Assembly (NCBI RefSeq): GCF_963675165.1
Contig: NC_087389.1
Coordinates: 5,492,120 to 5,556,119 of the forward strand
Length of the DNA stretch: 64,000 nucleotides
Source of the DNA: Halichondria panicea
Lineage: Eukaryota > Porifera > Demospongiae > Suberitida > Halichondriidae
Direction: 5' to 3'
Position numbers and translations under genes: made by a program. Shown piece by piece: positions 44,888-56,900 of the stretch (the first letter of the stretch is position 1; each line of letters begins with the position of its first letter). Below the pieces are notes generated by a model. That model had not been told where the DNA came from. It saw only the letters and a program-made list of their open reading frames with translations, and ran no database searches.

Positions 44888-45470
44888 TTTTCCATTATAA
44901 TTATCAAGTTGTATTGTCATAATTATATGCTTTGTCTCAGAATTAACTATAATCGTAGTAGAGTAGCTATACATAAAGCTAATTAAATTAATGATTCAAT
45001 AATTATGTATAGGTCTGCAGTGTGAGTGATATAGGTCTGAAGTGGTGGGGTCCATATTAATTGTGCCCATTATATATCACTCCTAAAAGGGGTGGGGCTG
45101 GTCTTGCAGGTACACTGTTATAGGAATGCTATGAACTTTACTTCCAACTTTAAATTATTAGGTATTGAAGAGTCTCACACTAGGCCCTGATAACATTATT
45201 TTTACCCATTATTCTATTAATTCTCGGATGGAAAAATGTGCCTATTATTAAAAATCCAAAAATGCGACATAATAATTATAGACAAAATTAAGACGTATAC
45301 ATAAACACAGCACACATGCAAAGCTAACTGACACATGTACACGATATAATTAATATAATCATGATTCTCATAATATTGGTGATAATCCTTCAAGCCATGA
45401 AAATGTCGTTATGCAAAACTTAATGTAATGATCTTTACCAAAAATGGACATTGATGCTATTATGCTAAAA
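44888..45470. other. Spacer between convergent gene copies
   Basis: 3' flanks as in the other blocks; no gene. Confidence 0.5.
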
Positions 45471-47325
45471 TTATTCCGAGCATAATTTATCAGGGCCTAC
45501 ATTACACACTGTGCATATGGCAAATGACACTATCATTAGTAACATACAAATCTTGAGTATAAGCAATAAAAATAATGAACAGTTTGTGCTATGAATTAAT
45601 TTTTTTCTGATGTGTTCCGAGCTTTCACCTTTGACCCTCAGCGAGTCCCCATCCAACTTGCCATGGTGATTATGGGACGGACTTTGACCTGGGCTTGATA
45701 CTGATTTGATCTCTGTTGGGTTAGCATAGCGACTGTAGTCTGGAAACTCTGTAATAGTTTTAGAGAACTTGACTTTCGGAGCCGATCTCCTAGCGTCTCT
45801 ACAGTGTGTGGGCATATGTGTGGGTGGGGGGTAATTTATAAAGAACAGAAATAATGCTGCAACTAAAGTGACTGCTACAGTGTACACACACGATTGGTAA
45901 TACACAGTGACACTAGCAAGTGTATGCAATGGCCGAGTGGTCTCCCAGTAAAGTGTAGGGATAACTCACTCTGTGTGTCTCTGGCTCCTGGAGGACCTCT
46001 CACTCTTGCTATCAGCCTGGGCACAGAAATCAAACAATGTAGGTAGCTACTAAAGTCTATACTGTTGGCTACATTGAAACCTGTCTATACCCTACAAGTA
46101 CATGCACCGCTAATACAGCCAGGTTAATAGGCCTGTGTTTGGACCTGTGTTAGCCAAAACCCTCTAGCATGTGTCCCTCTATAATACAGCCAGGTTAATG
46201 GGCCCCAAAACCTCTGCCCGGTGCATGGCCACTACCAAACAGGTATGATACAGTGCGTACGTAACTCTACTGTATTGCACACAAGCTACACACATGTACA
46301 GTGTCTCTCACCTCATCTGACTTGCTGTAGAGGCGCTGTATGATAGGAGTGAGGGGGGAGAAGGTTCGGGTCATACCACCACCACGTTTACGAGCCTCTC
46401 CATTAGCATTCATACGCTGAGCTACTGACGTCATCTGCTTCCTGTGTGTGTGTGGGGGGGTGTGTGGTGGGAGGGTGGGTGTGTGTGTGTGTGTGTGTGT
46501 GTGTGGTGGGAGGGTGTGTGCGTGTGTGTGGTGGGAGGGTGTGTGTGTGGGGGGGAGGGTGTGTGTGTGCGAGGGTGTGCGTGTGAGTGTGTGTGTGGGG
46601 GGGGGGGGTGCAGTCATAGTGTGTGTGTGTGTTGGGGGGGGGGGGTGCAGTCATAGTGTGTGTGTGTGAGTGTGTGTGTGGGGGGGGGTGCAGTCATAGT
46701 GTGTGTGTGTGTGGGGGGGTGCAGTCATAGTGTGTGTGTGTGGGGGGGGGGTGCAGTCATAGTGTGTGTATAGGTACCTAGTTATAATTCAAGCACGGAC
46801 ATGTTACAGTAGTTGAACATCTTTCAGCAGCCATAACTTTAGTACCGTGACCCCAATTTCAAAAATTTGATGATTTTCTGAAAGCTTAGAAAGTTACCAA
46901 ATGATGTATTTCAATCCAATATTTAGGTATGGCCATAATTTGACTTTGAACCCTGGGCTATTATTACATGGTATTGTGCTAAAATTGTCATCTCCCAAAT
47001 ATCTGGTACCATTTGAAAGGTCCACGGAATTCAAGTTATGGCGACTGAACGAGTCCACTAACCAATTGATTAAACGGGGGACATGTACATGTAGTACATA
47101 CCTGCACATTAATTTATACTATTCACTCACTCTAACACTTCTTGGTGGGTGGCTGTTCGATAGTCAATGGTATTATGGTCCTCCCCTTTATCTGCCGCCT
47201 CATGACCTCTGTCCTTTGACCCTTGCGACCTCTTCTTAGCAGCAGGATCTGGGGGTACAGGGGGACGATTGGAGGATCGTTTAGGGGTAGTGGGTGGTTC
47301 AGGGGGCGCCTTCCGCACAGGTACT
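45471..47325 (-). pseudogene. Synphilin-1-like gene, copy 4, only exons D-G
   Basis: Exon G (to 45808) is open and, lacking the stop found in copy 1, reads on to 45471. Exons F, E (QMTSVAQRMNANGEARKRGG) and D (open, KAPPEPPTTPKRSSN) are present. Upstream of exon D the sequence passes into a MITE and then unrelated DNA with a CRELD exon, so exons A to C are gone. Confidence 0.75.
46443..46770. repeat. Compound (GT)n / poly-G / GCAGTCATAG minisatellite, block 4
   Basis: About five units like those at 38580-38912, with different unit order and GTGGTGGGAGGG variants. Confidence 0.95.
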
Positions 47326-47411
47326 TAACCCCTGCTGAGGGGAGGGGGTTGATAATTAACTTTTCGCTTCATTTGATAGGATATAAAGAGAGCTACAGAA
47401 AACTCTATTTA

Positions 47412-47807
47412 CCATATTATGCTTGATCAGGAGCCGCGGCTACTAAATGTTTCATTTTGCTGGAAGAGGAGGCTACAATTCAAGAGAGGACACGTACTGT
47501 TCAAGAGCGGCGTTTATTAGCTCCAAAATATTTAGTTTGTCATTAAATTGTTGTTTATAAACTTGAACTCTGCCATGAGAAAGTCTTTGTGAAGCACTAA
47601 CAAGCTGCTACTTGTAGCTACGTACATGTAGCTAGCTAGCTGCTAGTAATAATTGTTTTTGGCTGCCACATGCAGAAATGCTAGAGTCAAAGTTCACTGA
47701 GGCTACTATTTGAGAGCGGCTACTAAATGTTTCATTTTGCTAGCAAGGGAGGCTACTATTTGAGTGCGGCCTTTATACAAGAGCGGCCTCTGATCGAGCA
47801 TATACGG
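47412..47807. mobile_element. MITE CCGTATATGC family, copy in block 4
   Basis: Left end mutated (CCATATTATGCTTGATC), right end GATCGAGCATATACGG intact. Confidence 0.9.
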
Positions 47808-48015
47808 TTACCAGAAAATCATTACACAGTTGAAATTGGACAAATTATGGCCGTTCAAAGACACAAGCAATGCAATTACAATAGTTTCCAACATCTACAA
47901 CAGTACAGTGATCACTGATCTAAACACACCAGCAGATAGAAAACTGTTAATTGTGAAAATACACAATCCTATCCAAGTTATGAGCACACTCAAAGTTAGT
48001 GGATCATGTGCCTAC

Positions 48016-48096
48016 CTTTACAGTCATGTGACCCGGCAGTATTCTCACAGTAGGTACCACTAGAGCACAACGACTCCACCTCACACTCGTCCACAT
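48016..48096 (-). CDS. Single CRELD exon (calcium-binding EGF-like domain 2)
   Basis: An 81-bp exon between CCCCAG and GTAGGC encodes DVDECEVESLCSSGTYC and ENTAGSHDCK, a calcium-binding EGF start (DxDEC) in phase 1 to 1. It would follow the exon at 18386-18470 without a phase change. Unlike the related exon at 7629-7707 it has no stop. It is isolated from other CRELD exons, so I infer a dispersed fragment. Confidence 0.65.
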
Positions 48097-48139
48097 CTGG
48101 GGAGATGGTCTGATCATCTGCACACACTGCATGGGGAGA

Positions 48140-48990
48140 ATACACGGATAACTGCAAACACGCTATAGTGGAAATTATAATAATACGGACACTTTAACTA
48201 TGGAAAGTGAACTGTTTATTGTAGTGTGTCTGCTAATTTCATGTGCTTCTATTGAGTTGGGACTTCCCCTGATTATAATGCCTGATTATAAGAGGTGTCT
48301 TTATTTCAAGGGTAGTCAGTGTAGCCACACCCCCTCACCCGTAATGGCGTGCTGTATCTTCCTCTTCCTCTCTAGGATGCTCCTCTCCTGGTCGTCCACT
48401 GACTTGTGATAGAGCTACTCACCACACAGCCTCATCTGACAACACACCTGAAACAAGGGACAACAATTTGTTATAATTATGTTGGAGAACAATAAATACT
48501 GTAATAGTGCTGCTCACAAGCATCACTTACAGGAAGATAGACTCTTTAAGCCTGCACTCAGTATATTGCATTTGTTCGAGGCAAGTAGACTCTGTAAAGT
48601 TACCTCCAATTAGATGCGACCCTCTAAATATGCGACACCAGGGCTTCAATATAATTTTTCAACCTCCAAAAGATGCGACCTCTGGCTTCGTAATTATTAA
48701 AAAGTGTCGCTTTAAATCGAGATCTTACGGTATGAACCTACAGCATTCTCTAGGATGCTCCTCTCCTGGTCCTCCACTGACTTGTGATAGAGCTACTCAC
48801 CACACAGCATCATCTGACAACACACCTGAAACAAGGGACAACAATTTGTTATAATTATGTTGGAGAACAATAAATACTGTAATAGTGCTGCTCACAAGCA
48901 TCACTTACAGGAAGATAGACTCTTTAAGCCTGCACTCAGTATTGTATTCATTCTTGCTTTGAATCTCTTTAGTTTCTGATCCACGTGGCA
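48140..48990. repeat. Duplicated segment with two copies of the LYHKSVEDQER exon-like piece
   Basis: 48140-48440 matches 8175-8500; 48405-48560 and 48775-48940 are near-identical to each other. Between them lies the right part of a CCGTAAGACC-family MITE (48570-48729). Thus the segment was copied again inside block 4. Confidence 0.75.
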
Positions 48991-49011
48991 CCATCAGCAA
49001 AACTCAAAAGT

Positions 49012-49109
49012 AGGGAGGGAGCTGAGGGGGAGGGGCTGGTGTTTTATTCATTTCCCTTTAGCCTAAGAAGGGAAATGAATAAAACACCAGCCCCGCCCCC
49101 TCCCACTAA
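49012..49109. repeat. GC-rich hairpin, copy 4
   Basis: GAGGGGGAGGGGCTGGTGTT pairs with AACACCAGCCCCGCCCCCTC; the loop contains TTTAGCCTAAGAAG, close to copy 2 at 21786-21878. Confidence 0.9.
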
Positions 49110-49447
49110 TTAATTGTCTCTCAAGAACTTATGACAATGACAATTTATAGCACCAATAGAACAACAGACAAATAGTAATAATTAATGTTCAAAATTGTAG
49201 ACCACAGTCAATAATTGTATCAAATGATCACTTGAGGACAACACAATGAATGAGGTATAATTATACAAAAACAAAGTGTGTAAATTATGTTCAGTTCAAG
49301 TCCAGGAAGCAGCTGTCACAGACTCTGACTAACTTCTTTGAGGAGGGCAGCTGGGTGCTTTGTGAAGTGCACTGTTGGCAGAATATTATCCTGTGTGTGT
49401 GTGTGGGGGGGGGGGATGTGGGTGTGTGTGTGTGTGTGTGTGTGTGG

Positions 49448-49497
<50 letters not shown>

Positions 49498-49940
49498 TGT
49501 GTGTGTGTGTGTGTGTGGGGGGGGTGTGGGTGTGTGTGTGTGTGTGGGTGTGTGTGTGGGTGTGTGTGGGTGTGTGTGTGTGTGTGGGGGGATCCATTAA
49601 TTAATGAATGTCTGAACATACGTAACAGTACATACATGTGTAGCTCTTAGTTCAATATTTCACAAACTTCCTTTATTTAGAATAATAGCGCATGCATTGC
49701 AGAATGCAGAGGCTGCAAAAATGCATTGATTTTACAATGACTTCAATGTAAAAGGGTGTGCCAGCTCAGCACAATTAGGACTATTTATAAGGCCTAGGAA
49801 CAGGCCTGTATTGTCTGGGCCAGGTTTTGTGGTGGTAGTATCTGATAATGGGGATGGGTCTATGTGGTTCTTCTATAGGTGGCAAGCACAATTAACCTCT
49901 AATTTTGGTTCTTAGAAATTAGCACAAGGCATTAGTCAAG
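49110..49940. other. No gene; long (GT)n tract
   Basis: 49391-49592 is a (GT)n/GGGG compound microsatellite of about 200 bp. The rest is spacer. Confidence 0.6.
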
Positions 49941-49944
49941 ATAG

Positions 49945-49989
<45 letters not shown>

Positions 49990-50838
49990 TGTGTGTGGGG
50001 TGTCCTAAAATCCTTATCATTACACAAAATCACCATAGAATGTTGCTATTCTAACAACATCCTGAGCAATGATGGCTTCTAGAACTTGTATGGTAATTTT
50101 TAGGGCTAATATTTTCTGGCTAATCTGCGAGATAAAATTAGACCCTCGACAATTCCCCGCTATAAGGTGGTATCAATGGTAGATGCTCTTATCTGCTCTT
50201 GGTGGTATGGAAACTCACATACAAATTATGGTGAGGATTTGAAGTGGAGAATGGGCTGGGACTAGCTTGGATATACCAGCAGATGTGGTGGGAGGGTGTG
50301 TGTGTGTGAAGGGGGGCGCAGTCATAGTGTGTGTGTGTGTGTGTGTGGTGTGTGGTGTGTGTGTGGGGGGGGGCGCAGTCATAGTGTGTGTGTGTGTGTG
50401 TGTGTGGGGGGGGGGTGGGTGCAGTCATAGTGTGTGTATAGGTACCTAGTTATAATTCAAGCACGGACATGTTGCAGTAGTTGAACATCTTTCAGCAGCC
50501 ATAACTTTAGTACCGTGACCCCAATATCAAAAATTTGATGATTTTCTGAAAGCTTAGAAAGTGACCTTTCAAATGATGTATTTCAATCCAATATTTAGAT
50601 GTGGCCATAATTCAACTTTGAACCATGGGCTATTATTACATGGTATCGTGCTAAATCTGTCATCTCCCAAATATCTGGTACCATTTGAAAGGTCTTTTTC
50701 TAAGCTTTCGGAAAATCATAAAATTGGATCCACGGAATTCAAGTTATGGCGACTGAACGAGTCCACTAACCAATTGATTAAACGGGGGACATGTACATGT
50801 AGTACATACCTGCACATTAATTTATACTATTTACTCAC

Positions 50839-51552
50839 TCTAACACTTCTTGGGGGGTGGCTGTTCGATAGTCAATGGTATTATGGTCCTCCCCTTTATC
50901 TGCCGCCTCATGACCTCTGTCCTTTGACCCTCGCTACCTCTTATTAGCAGCAGGATCCGGGGGTACAGAGAGACGATTGGAGGATCGTTTAGGGGTAGTG
51001 GGTGGTTCAGGGGGCGCCTTCCGCACAGGTACTTGACCCCTGCTGGGGGGAGGGGGTTGATAATTAGCACAAGAATAATAAGAAGCACTAACAAGCTGCT
51101 ACTTGTAGCTACGTACATGTAGCTAGCTGCTGGTAATAATTGTTTTTGGCTGACACGTGCAGAAATGCTAGAGTCAAAGTTCACTGAATCTACTATTTGA
51201 GACTGAATATTGCTCAACCACGAATATTTTGCCCCCTGAAAATTACGGGCTATACGGTAGACACTAGCAGTAGCAATTCTCCCAGTGACACACTCTCATA
51301 CAGACTTGCACACACACCACCATACACACACACCACCATACACACACACTACACAATCCCTAATTAAAGGCCCTCCACTTACATAGCGAGCTGCTCGGCC
51401 ATGTGTGTCAGTTCTCCAGAGAGTGCCCAACAAGTCTCGTACATCATGAGATAGCGGACATAGATATTCTGACCCATAGCATCGGCCCAATCCACCGGCT
51501 TCTGGTTCTCCCTGTCCGTGTGGACCATGCTGTAGCCAAAGTCCATGAGCAG
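50839..51552 (-). pseudogene. Synphilin-1-like exons D and B, copy 5
   Basis: Exon B (51383-51552) is open with the Trp codon intact. Exon D (50839-51042) has TAG where the other copies have TCA (AAG AGG TAG CGA, near 50938), so it ends early. Exon C is missing with exactly the same junction and MITE fusion as in copy 3, so copies 3 and 5 descend from one deleted ancestor. Confidence 0.75.
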
Positions 51553-51610
51553 CTGTGTGTGGGTGGTGTGTGTGTGTGTGTGAGCGGTGTGTGTGTGTGG
51601 TGTGTGTGGG

Positions 51611-52337
51611 CATAGATTGAAAAGGAAGGGGATTGGAAACGAAAATGTTTGCGTGAAACACTCCGCGTTATAGGGTGTGGCTAAAACTACAAAGAATTAA
51701 ATTTATAGTCAGCATGCTCATTACCTGTCTTGCTGCCATACAATGTGTTGTACATAGAAATGGTGACTTTTAATGTTGATTATTCTAAAAAGTAAAGAGA
51801 ATATAGCTCTAAAAGGTCGAATAAAGCAACGCAGCCACTATCACTAAAATGCTATACAAGAAGGAATAGCTCTTACTATGAAGTCGTGGGAGGTCAAGGG
51901 CTCTAAAAGTATACTAAAGCAGTTTAAAGGACTATACTGCAAACGTTTATGAACAGTACAGCTTATCCATAGCATGAAGCCATTCTATATAGCACTTAGA
52001 TACATAATAACCAAGTCAAGCAATGTCCTTTGCTGTTTCGGCTTCACAGCAGGGAAAGAGAAAAGTTGACATGGAGTATTTCAAGCTAAACTCAACAAAA
52101 AGTAAAAACAAAGTAAAGACAAGGGACTTAGAGCTTGTCAGTGGTGTAAACTTACTTCTCTAGAGTACCTCCCAGCCCCTGAGTGATTGCTAGTGGATAG
52201 GAGAGCTAGAAACAGTTGAAATACAATTAACCTGAGTACGGTAAATATTCGCGAGCGTGAAATCATAACGCGGAGTGTTTCACCAGTTTACACAGGGTGG
52301 CCTGGTCGTTTCCAATCCCCTTCCTTTTCAATCTATG
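51611..52337. mobile_element. 727-bp element with CATAGATTG inverted ends
   Basis: Left end CATAGATTGAAAAGGAAGGG and right end CCCTTCCTTTTCAATCTATG; inner inverted TGAAACACTCCGCGTTAT. Flanked by GTGTGGG (51604-51610, 52338-52344). It sits in the (GT)n tract of the B-A intron, which is uninterrupted in blocks 1 and 2. No long frame. Confidence 0.9.
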
Positions 52338-52649
52338 GTGTGGGGTAGGGGAGTAATACAGCTAGACTTAGAAACTAAATATCTAAAAACCAAAAATATG
52401 ACAGTATTATTTTCAGTTATCGTTGCTACAGTAGCTATGCGATACACATGTTTCAGACTTGAGCAAGCACTTATTACACTAACAGCACACATCCACCCAC
52501 CCACTGACACATCCGCCCACCCCTATAACGCAGGCATTAATTTTTCACAGATTGCCCAAACTAAACATTTCGAGATTTTCGACGATATACAGAAATGTCA
52601 GTGTCAAACGGACAACCAGTAACTGCCTATTAGTAAGTGTTCCCTGTAC

Positions 52650-53729
52650 CTGTATAGCGAGCATGGCGGGTGTGGTGAATGAGTCATCTGGTATCTGCAG
52701 TGCGGAGGAGGGCAGTCCACTCTCCACTAGGAACTGTATGATGGGCAGGCGGCCATGGAGGGCAGTCTTGTGGGCCAGACTGAAGTGGTGCTCGTTACTA
52801 CCGTACGTGTCCACCTCGTGACTGCTCAACATGTGATGCTATGTGGGGGGTAGGACCATTTCCAGTCCAACAAAACACTAGAGAATAGTGAAATCCTCGA
52901 GCTCTTTGAGAGGACAGGCATCCAGTTTAGCCCTCATACCTGCAGTGGGAAAACAAGAGTCTCAATTAAAGTGGATTAATCAATACATGTATAGGTACAG
53001 TGTAGGCAGGCCTTCATACTTGTGTACTAAGCAAAGCAATTAGTGAAGGAGCTTGTACATAACTTGTTACAAATGATCTAATTTCAACCACTTTTGGAAA
53101 GCTATATAAAAGGATCGAGCACTGCATGTTTAACGTTACACACACATGTACATTAATAAAGAGCCCTAAACTGAGCTACTACAATTAAAACAACTATCAT
53201 CACCTGACAGCAACTCCCTGGTGGTGTAGAGGGAGCGAAATGGTTCCTCTGATGGATCTCTCTTACTCTCCTCCATCCTGAGTTGAGTGACAGTCGTCCA
53301 TTCGGCTGCTAGATGGTGGTCACTGTGAAGGTCACTCTAGGTCAAATGAACACGACTGTCTTTATATAATTAAGATGTGACTGATTAGTGGGCTCACTCT
53401 CGAGTAGTGGTTCTCTCCACGTCTCCTCAATCTGATGGAGGCTCAGGTTGTCTTGGTGAAGTTTCTCCTCACCCACACCCTCTGGTAATGGCAGCTCGTA
53501 TGTAGGTACCTCAATGTCCACCACTGGAAGCCTGCACACGAGGATCACATGATCATTACTATACATACAGACATTGAACAAACGTACACACAACATAGAA
53601 TGTTTAGGGTACGTGTGATTGTGCTATAATGAAGGAGCTGCTTTCACCTGTCTTTTCTCCAGGCCTTGTCCACAACTCTCTCTCCAGGAGCCCAGAATTA
53701 CGGTGTGCATAAGACAACTTGCTGGCCAT
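52650..53729 (-). CDS. Synphilin-1-like gene, 5' exons (N-terminus and first ankyrin repeat)
   Basis: Exon 1 (53648-53729) starts at ATG 53729: MASKLSYAHRNSGLLERELW. Exon 2 (53398-53523, CTTCCAG acceptor) continues in phase as VVDIEVPTYELPLPEG and ends EPLLE. A middle exon (about 53217-53335) encodes MEESKRDPSEEPFRSLYTT; its joint to exon 2 does not fit in phase. Another (starting 52939) encodes GMRAKLDACPLKELEDF; its donor is unclear. The last (52650-52838, phase 0-0) encodes HGRLPIIQFLVESGLPSSAL, an ankyrin repeat, and would join exon A (phase 0) of copies 1-3. Adjacent block 5 lacks exon A, so as assembled the gene must splice over long distances or is itself broken. Confidence 0.6.
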
Positions 53730-53993
53730 GTGTTCAGTCCTGTATTAGATTTGAAGGTGTCTTTGACTAAAAAGTAATATTGAAACATCCTTTCAACTCC
53801 TAATCAGAGTTGATTGTGTGGGTGTTAACGTTGCTAAGTACGTGTACATACTGCGCATGCTCAGTTCAACTTTTCACATTCTACCACAACAATGTATTGT
53901 AAAAAGCACAGTATCAATAATAAGCTCACACATTATAATTACAGAGACACAAACAACATCAAAGTAAAGAACAGTTAATTATCAGTTTCAGTT
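53730..53993. other. Spacer between two minus-strand genes
   Basis: Short spacer; should hold the promoter of the synphilin-like gene and the 3' end of the death-domain gene. Confidence 0.4.
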
Positions 53994-56900
53994 TCAGTTT
54001 CGGTCTGTATTGTCTACAATGAATCTACAAATGTCTGTAGCAGTGTCTCCTCTTCTCAGTCCTATGGTAATTTCCACCAAGGCCCTAAAGGTAGCTCTGG
54101 AAGGATTCACTCTTTGCCACACTCTCAATGCATGAGCCACTCCAGCTTGATTGCTACAACGACGTGTGACATCAGTTACACCATCACGGTCGGCTGAGTT
54201 GAGGTTGAGTCGATCGAGCAGGTTTGGAGTTGTGGATTGATTCACTGCATGAAGAAATAAAGACATCACTAAAATGACAATTTAATGTAAATACAATTTT
54301 CGTGGTAGTCTATATCAATCACTATAAAAATGGCGAATAAAAAAAAAAGCACAAACAGTTACCTGTGATGCTGTCAGCCAAATTGATGAGCTCCACTGTG
54401 GGCTTTTTGAGACCATCTGACAGGAGACTCCATGTTACATGTTGTGTACTCAGGAGCTTGGCCAACATTTCACGCAAGGACGACACAATATCGCCACGAT
54501 GCTTGCTATCGATGTTGGTGAGATCAGGATAACTGAGACCTAGAGCCAATCCCAGATCGAACCAATGAGGGCTGGCACTTTTAAGTTTCTCGTAAACATG
54601 TTGTAGATCGTAAATTGTCAAAGCCTGTACAAAACAACAATCTCAACAGGTTTCATTTGGTGGGGATTTCATTATAGTGATGGTTCATTGCCACTCGGAA
54701 ATACCTTCTAGAGGAAACTCAATGGGAATACAATTGAGGGGTTTTGGTGAACAATATTCTTAACAGGGCAGATATAGTAATGAATTCCTGGGGTCACGAA
54801 CCCTCTAGATATATACATGTCATCAACACCCTAATATCATGCACGTGCACCATTTGCTCCCCTTGCCAAAATGTCAGGAGGATAAGTAGATACAAGATTT
54901 AGAGTACTGCCTACCTTGTGCACGTTCAGTAGGTGAGGAAATTTCTCCGCGATTAGAATGATGTCACTCTCAAGGATTTCTTGATCTAGTTGTTGGTCCC
55001 TCACTCCAGTCTTCTTACACACATCTTCCATTACTGTAACAGAGGACAATTTACCGGAAGTGAAGAAAGAAAAATATAACAAAGAAACAAGTAAAAATAA
55101 ATATTGGGCCAAAAGTAAAAGTATTCTTTATAAGCGACATAAAAAACTTAATTACAGCAACCATTGGAGATATTTTAGGACACAATAAACTGTTAAGTCT
55201 GAGTTGGTGCTACAATTACATCAACTACACAGTATCAACTACACAGGCACTGAATTATACACGAGGATTAACATGATCAGGCAGAGGACAAATTAATGAT
55301 CATAACCTGTCGACCAAACGGCACTTTCTTACTGGTATGTTGATGTGGATCACTCATTGTATTGACCACATGTTCCATTGCAGGAGACAATTTGTCTGAG
55401 GAGGGAATATTTATAATACAAAAGTGATTACAAAACAAAGCTTACCAGAAGTAATGTGCTGATCGTGATCATGTACTTCCGTCTTCAAGCACACATCTTC
55501 CATTACAGAATTACCTGAGGAAAAGCAGACACAGCTCATGTAGTACGTTTGTCAATTAACATTCTCACTCAAACAAGGCTGTTGATCACTCATTCCAGAA
55601 GCAGTGGTACTAACAACATTGGCCAGAGTCCCACATTGATTGACTGAAAACAACAAGAATTACTATAAATTGACATCATGCACATTGAACCCTGAACCCT
55701 CATACATATACAGGTATATTATACACGTACGCTGTATGTACTTACTAGAGTATTGCTGCTGATCACTCTTTCTCTCAGTCTTCCTACAAGTACCTGTAGC
55801 AGACAATGGTTTTCCTAGTAGAAGGAAACAAAAGGTAAATTTCAATTACAACAATCTCTGTACTCACCAGAACCTTCACTATTGTCCAGCCAGATTCTAT
55901 GTTGGTCACTTAGCTCTCCCCACTCACGTGCATGAAGGGAGCACATCCAATAACCATCCACACTCACATCGGCAACGTGCAACTTGTTTCCACTCTTCTT
56001 ACATGGGCAAACAATCGCTGCTTTAGGTGTATCATTGTTGTAATTCAAAACAACACAAGCAGCTTTGATGGATTCCATTAGTTGAGAACAAACTATGGGA
56101 CACAACTCTTTGCGTAATGGAGGGGGGGCTTCGACATACACTTCAATACGGGAGAAGGAATCAACCAATGAGATGACACAAGGACGACTCGGAATTCGAA
56201 ATTGAATACAATTCTTAGCGAAAAGTATTGGACCACCTGAGGGGAGAACAGCTTCCCAACCAAGCCTCCGCATTACATCAACAACCGTACAGCAGAAGAC
56301 ACCAGAACGAATACACCCACTAGGGAAGTGAATAGCGAGGGGGACAGATGAGGAACGGACTTTGTCCAGTTCAGCAATGGGAGCAGATTTGAGTAGAGAT
56401 GGCATGAAGAACTCAGCTTGGTGGAGAGTGGACTCCACTAGTGGAATGGGAGCAATCACGAGAAGCTCTTTCATGATCAACAGCATATCTTCTGGAGAAA
56501 AGATGCCTTCAACATAATGCTTCTCGAAGAATTGTAGGAACTCTACAGTGACTATGCCTTCATCTCGAAATCTCTTCCACTTGGCCTCGATCATTCCAGG
56601 GCTTAGAGTAGAACGTGATTTGACTTCAGCATTCCTCAGGAAAATGGCGTGCTGTGAGAGCTCGGTGATCTTGTCTAGAGGAATCTGGGCATCCACAAAC
56701 ACTGTGTTGGGGAGAATGGAGGGATAGTAGTGCGCTATACACACGTTGTCAAAGAAGACCAGAGCAGCTTCAAGATCTTGGAGCACATAACGAAATCGAG
56801 TGGCTAATTGGAGACATTCTTCAATGCTTAGTACACCTCGCTCGAGACTGGCAGATAAACTCTGGAGAAGTGAATCCAAGAAGGACCACCAGATGGGCAT

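Larger units (their letters stand above)
42995..49130. repeat. Amplified block 4
   Basis: Upstream part matches block 2. It holds membrane-gene copy 4 and synphilin-like exons G to D, then diverges; the dynein fragment is absent. Confidence 0.8.
49949..52540. repeat. Amplified block 5, partial
   Basis: 50005-50285 matches 18500-18790; then a shortened (GT)n/GCAGTCATAG array (50290-50430); then synphilin-like exons D and B; then, after an inserted element, the intron between B and A (52340-52520). Exons A, C, E, F, G and the membrane and dynein genes are absent. Confidence 0.8.

Noticed and set aside
271..50449. Many open frames made of Cys-Val or His-Thr repeats at the GT/CA tracts
   Set aside because: They are translations of microsatellites on either strand, with no splice or family support.
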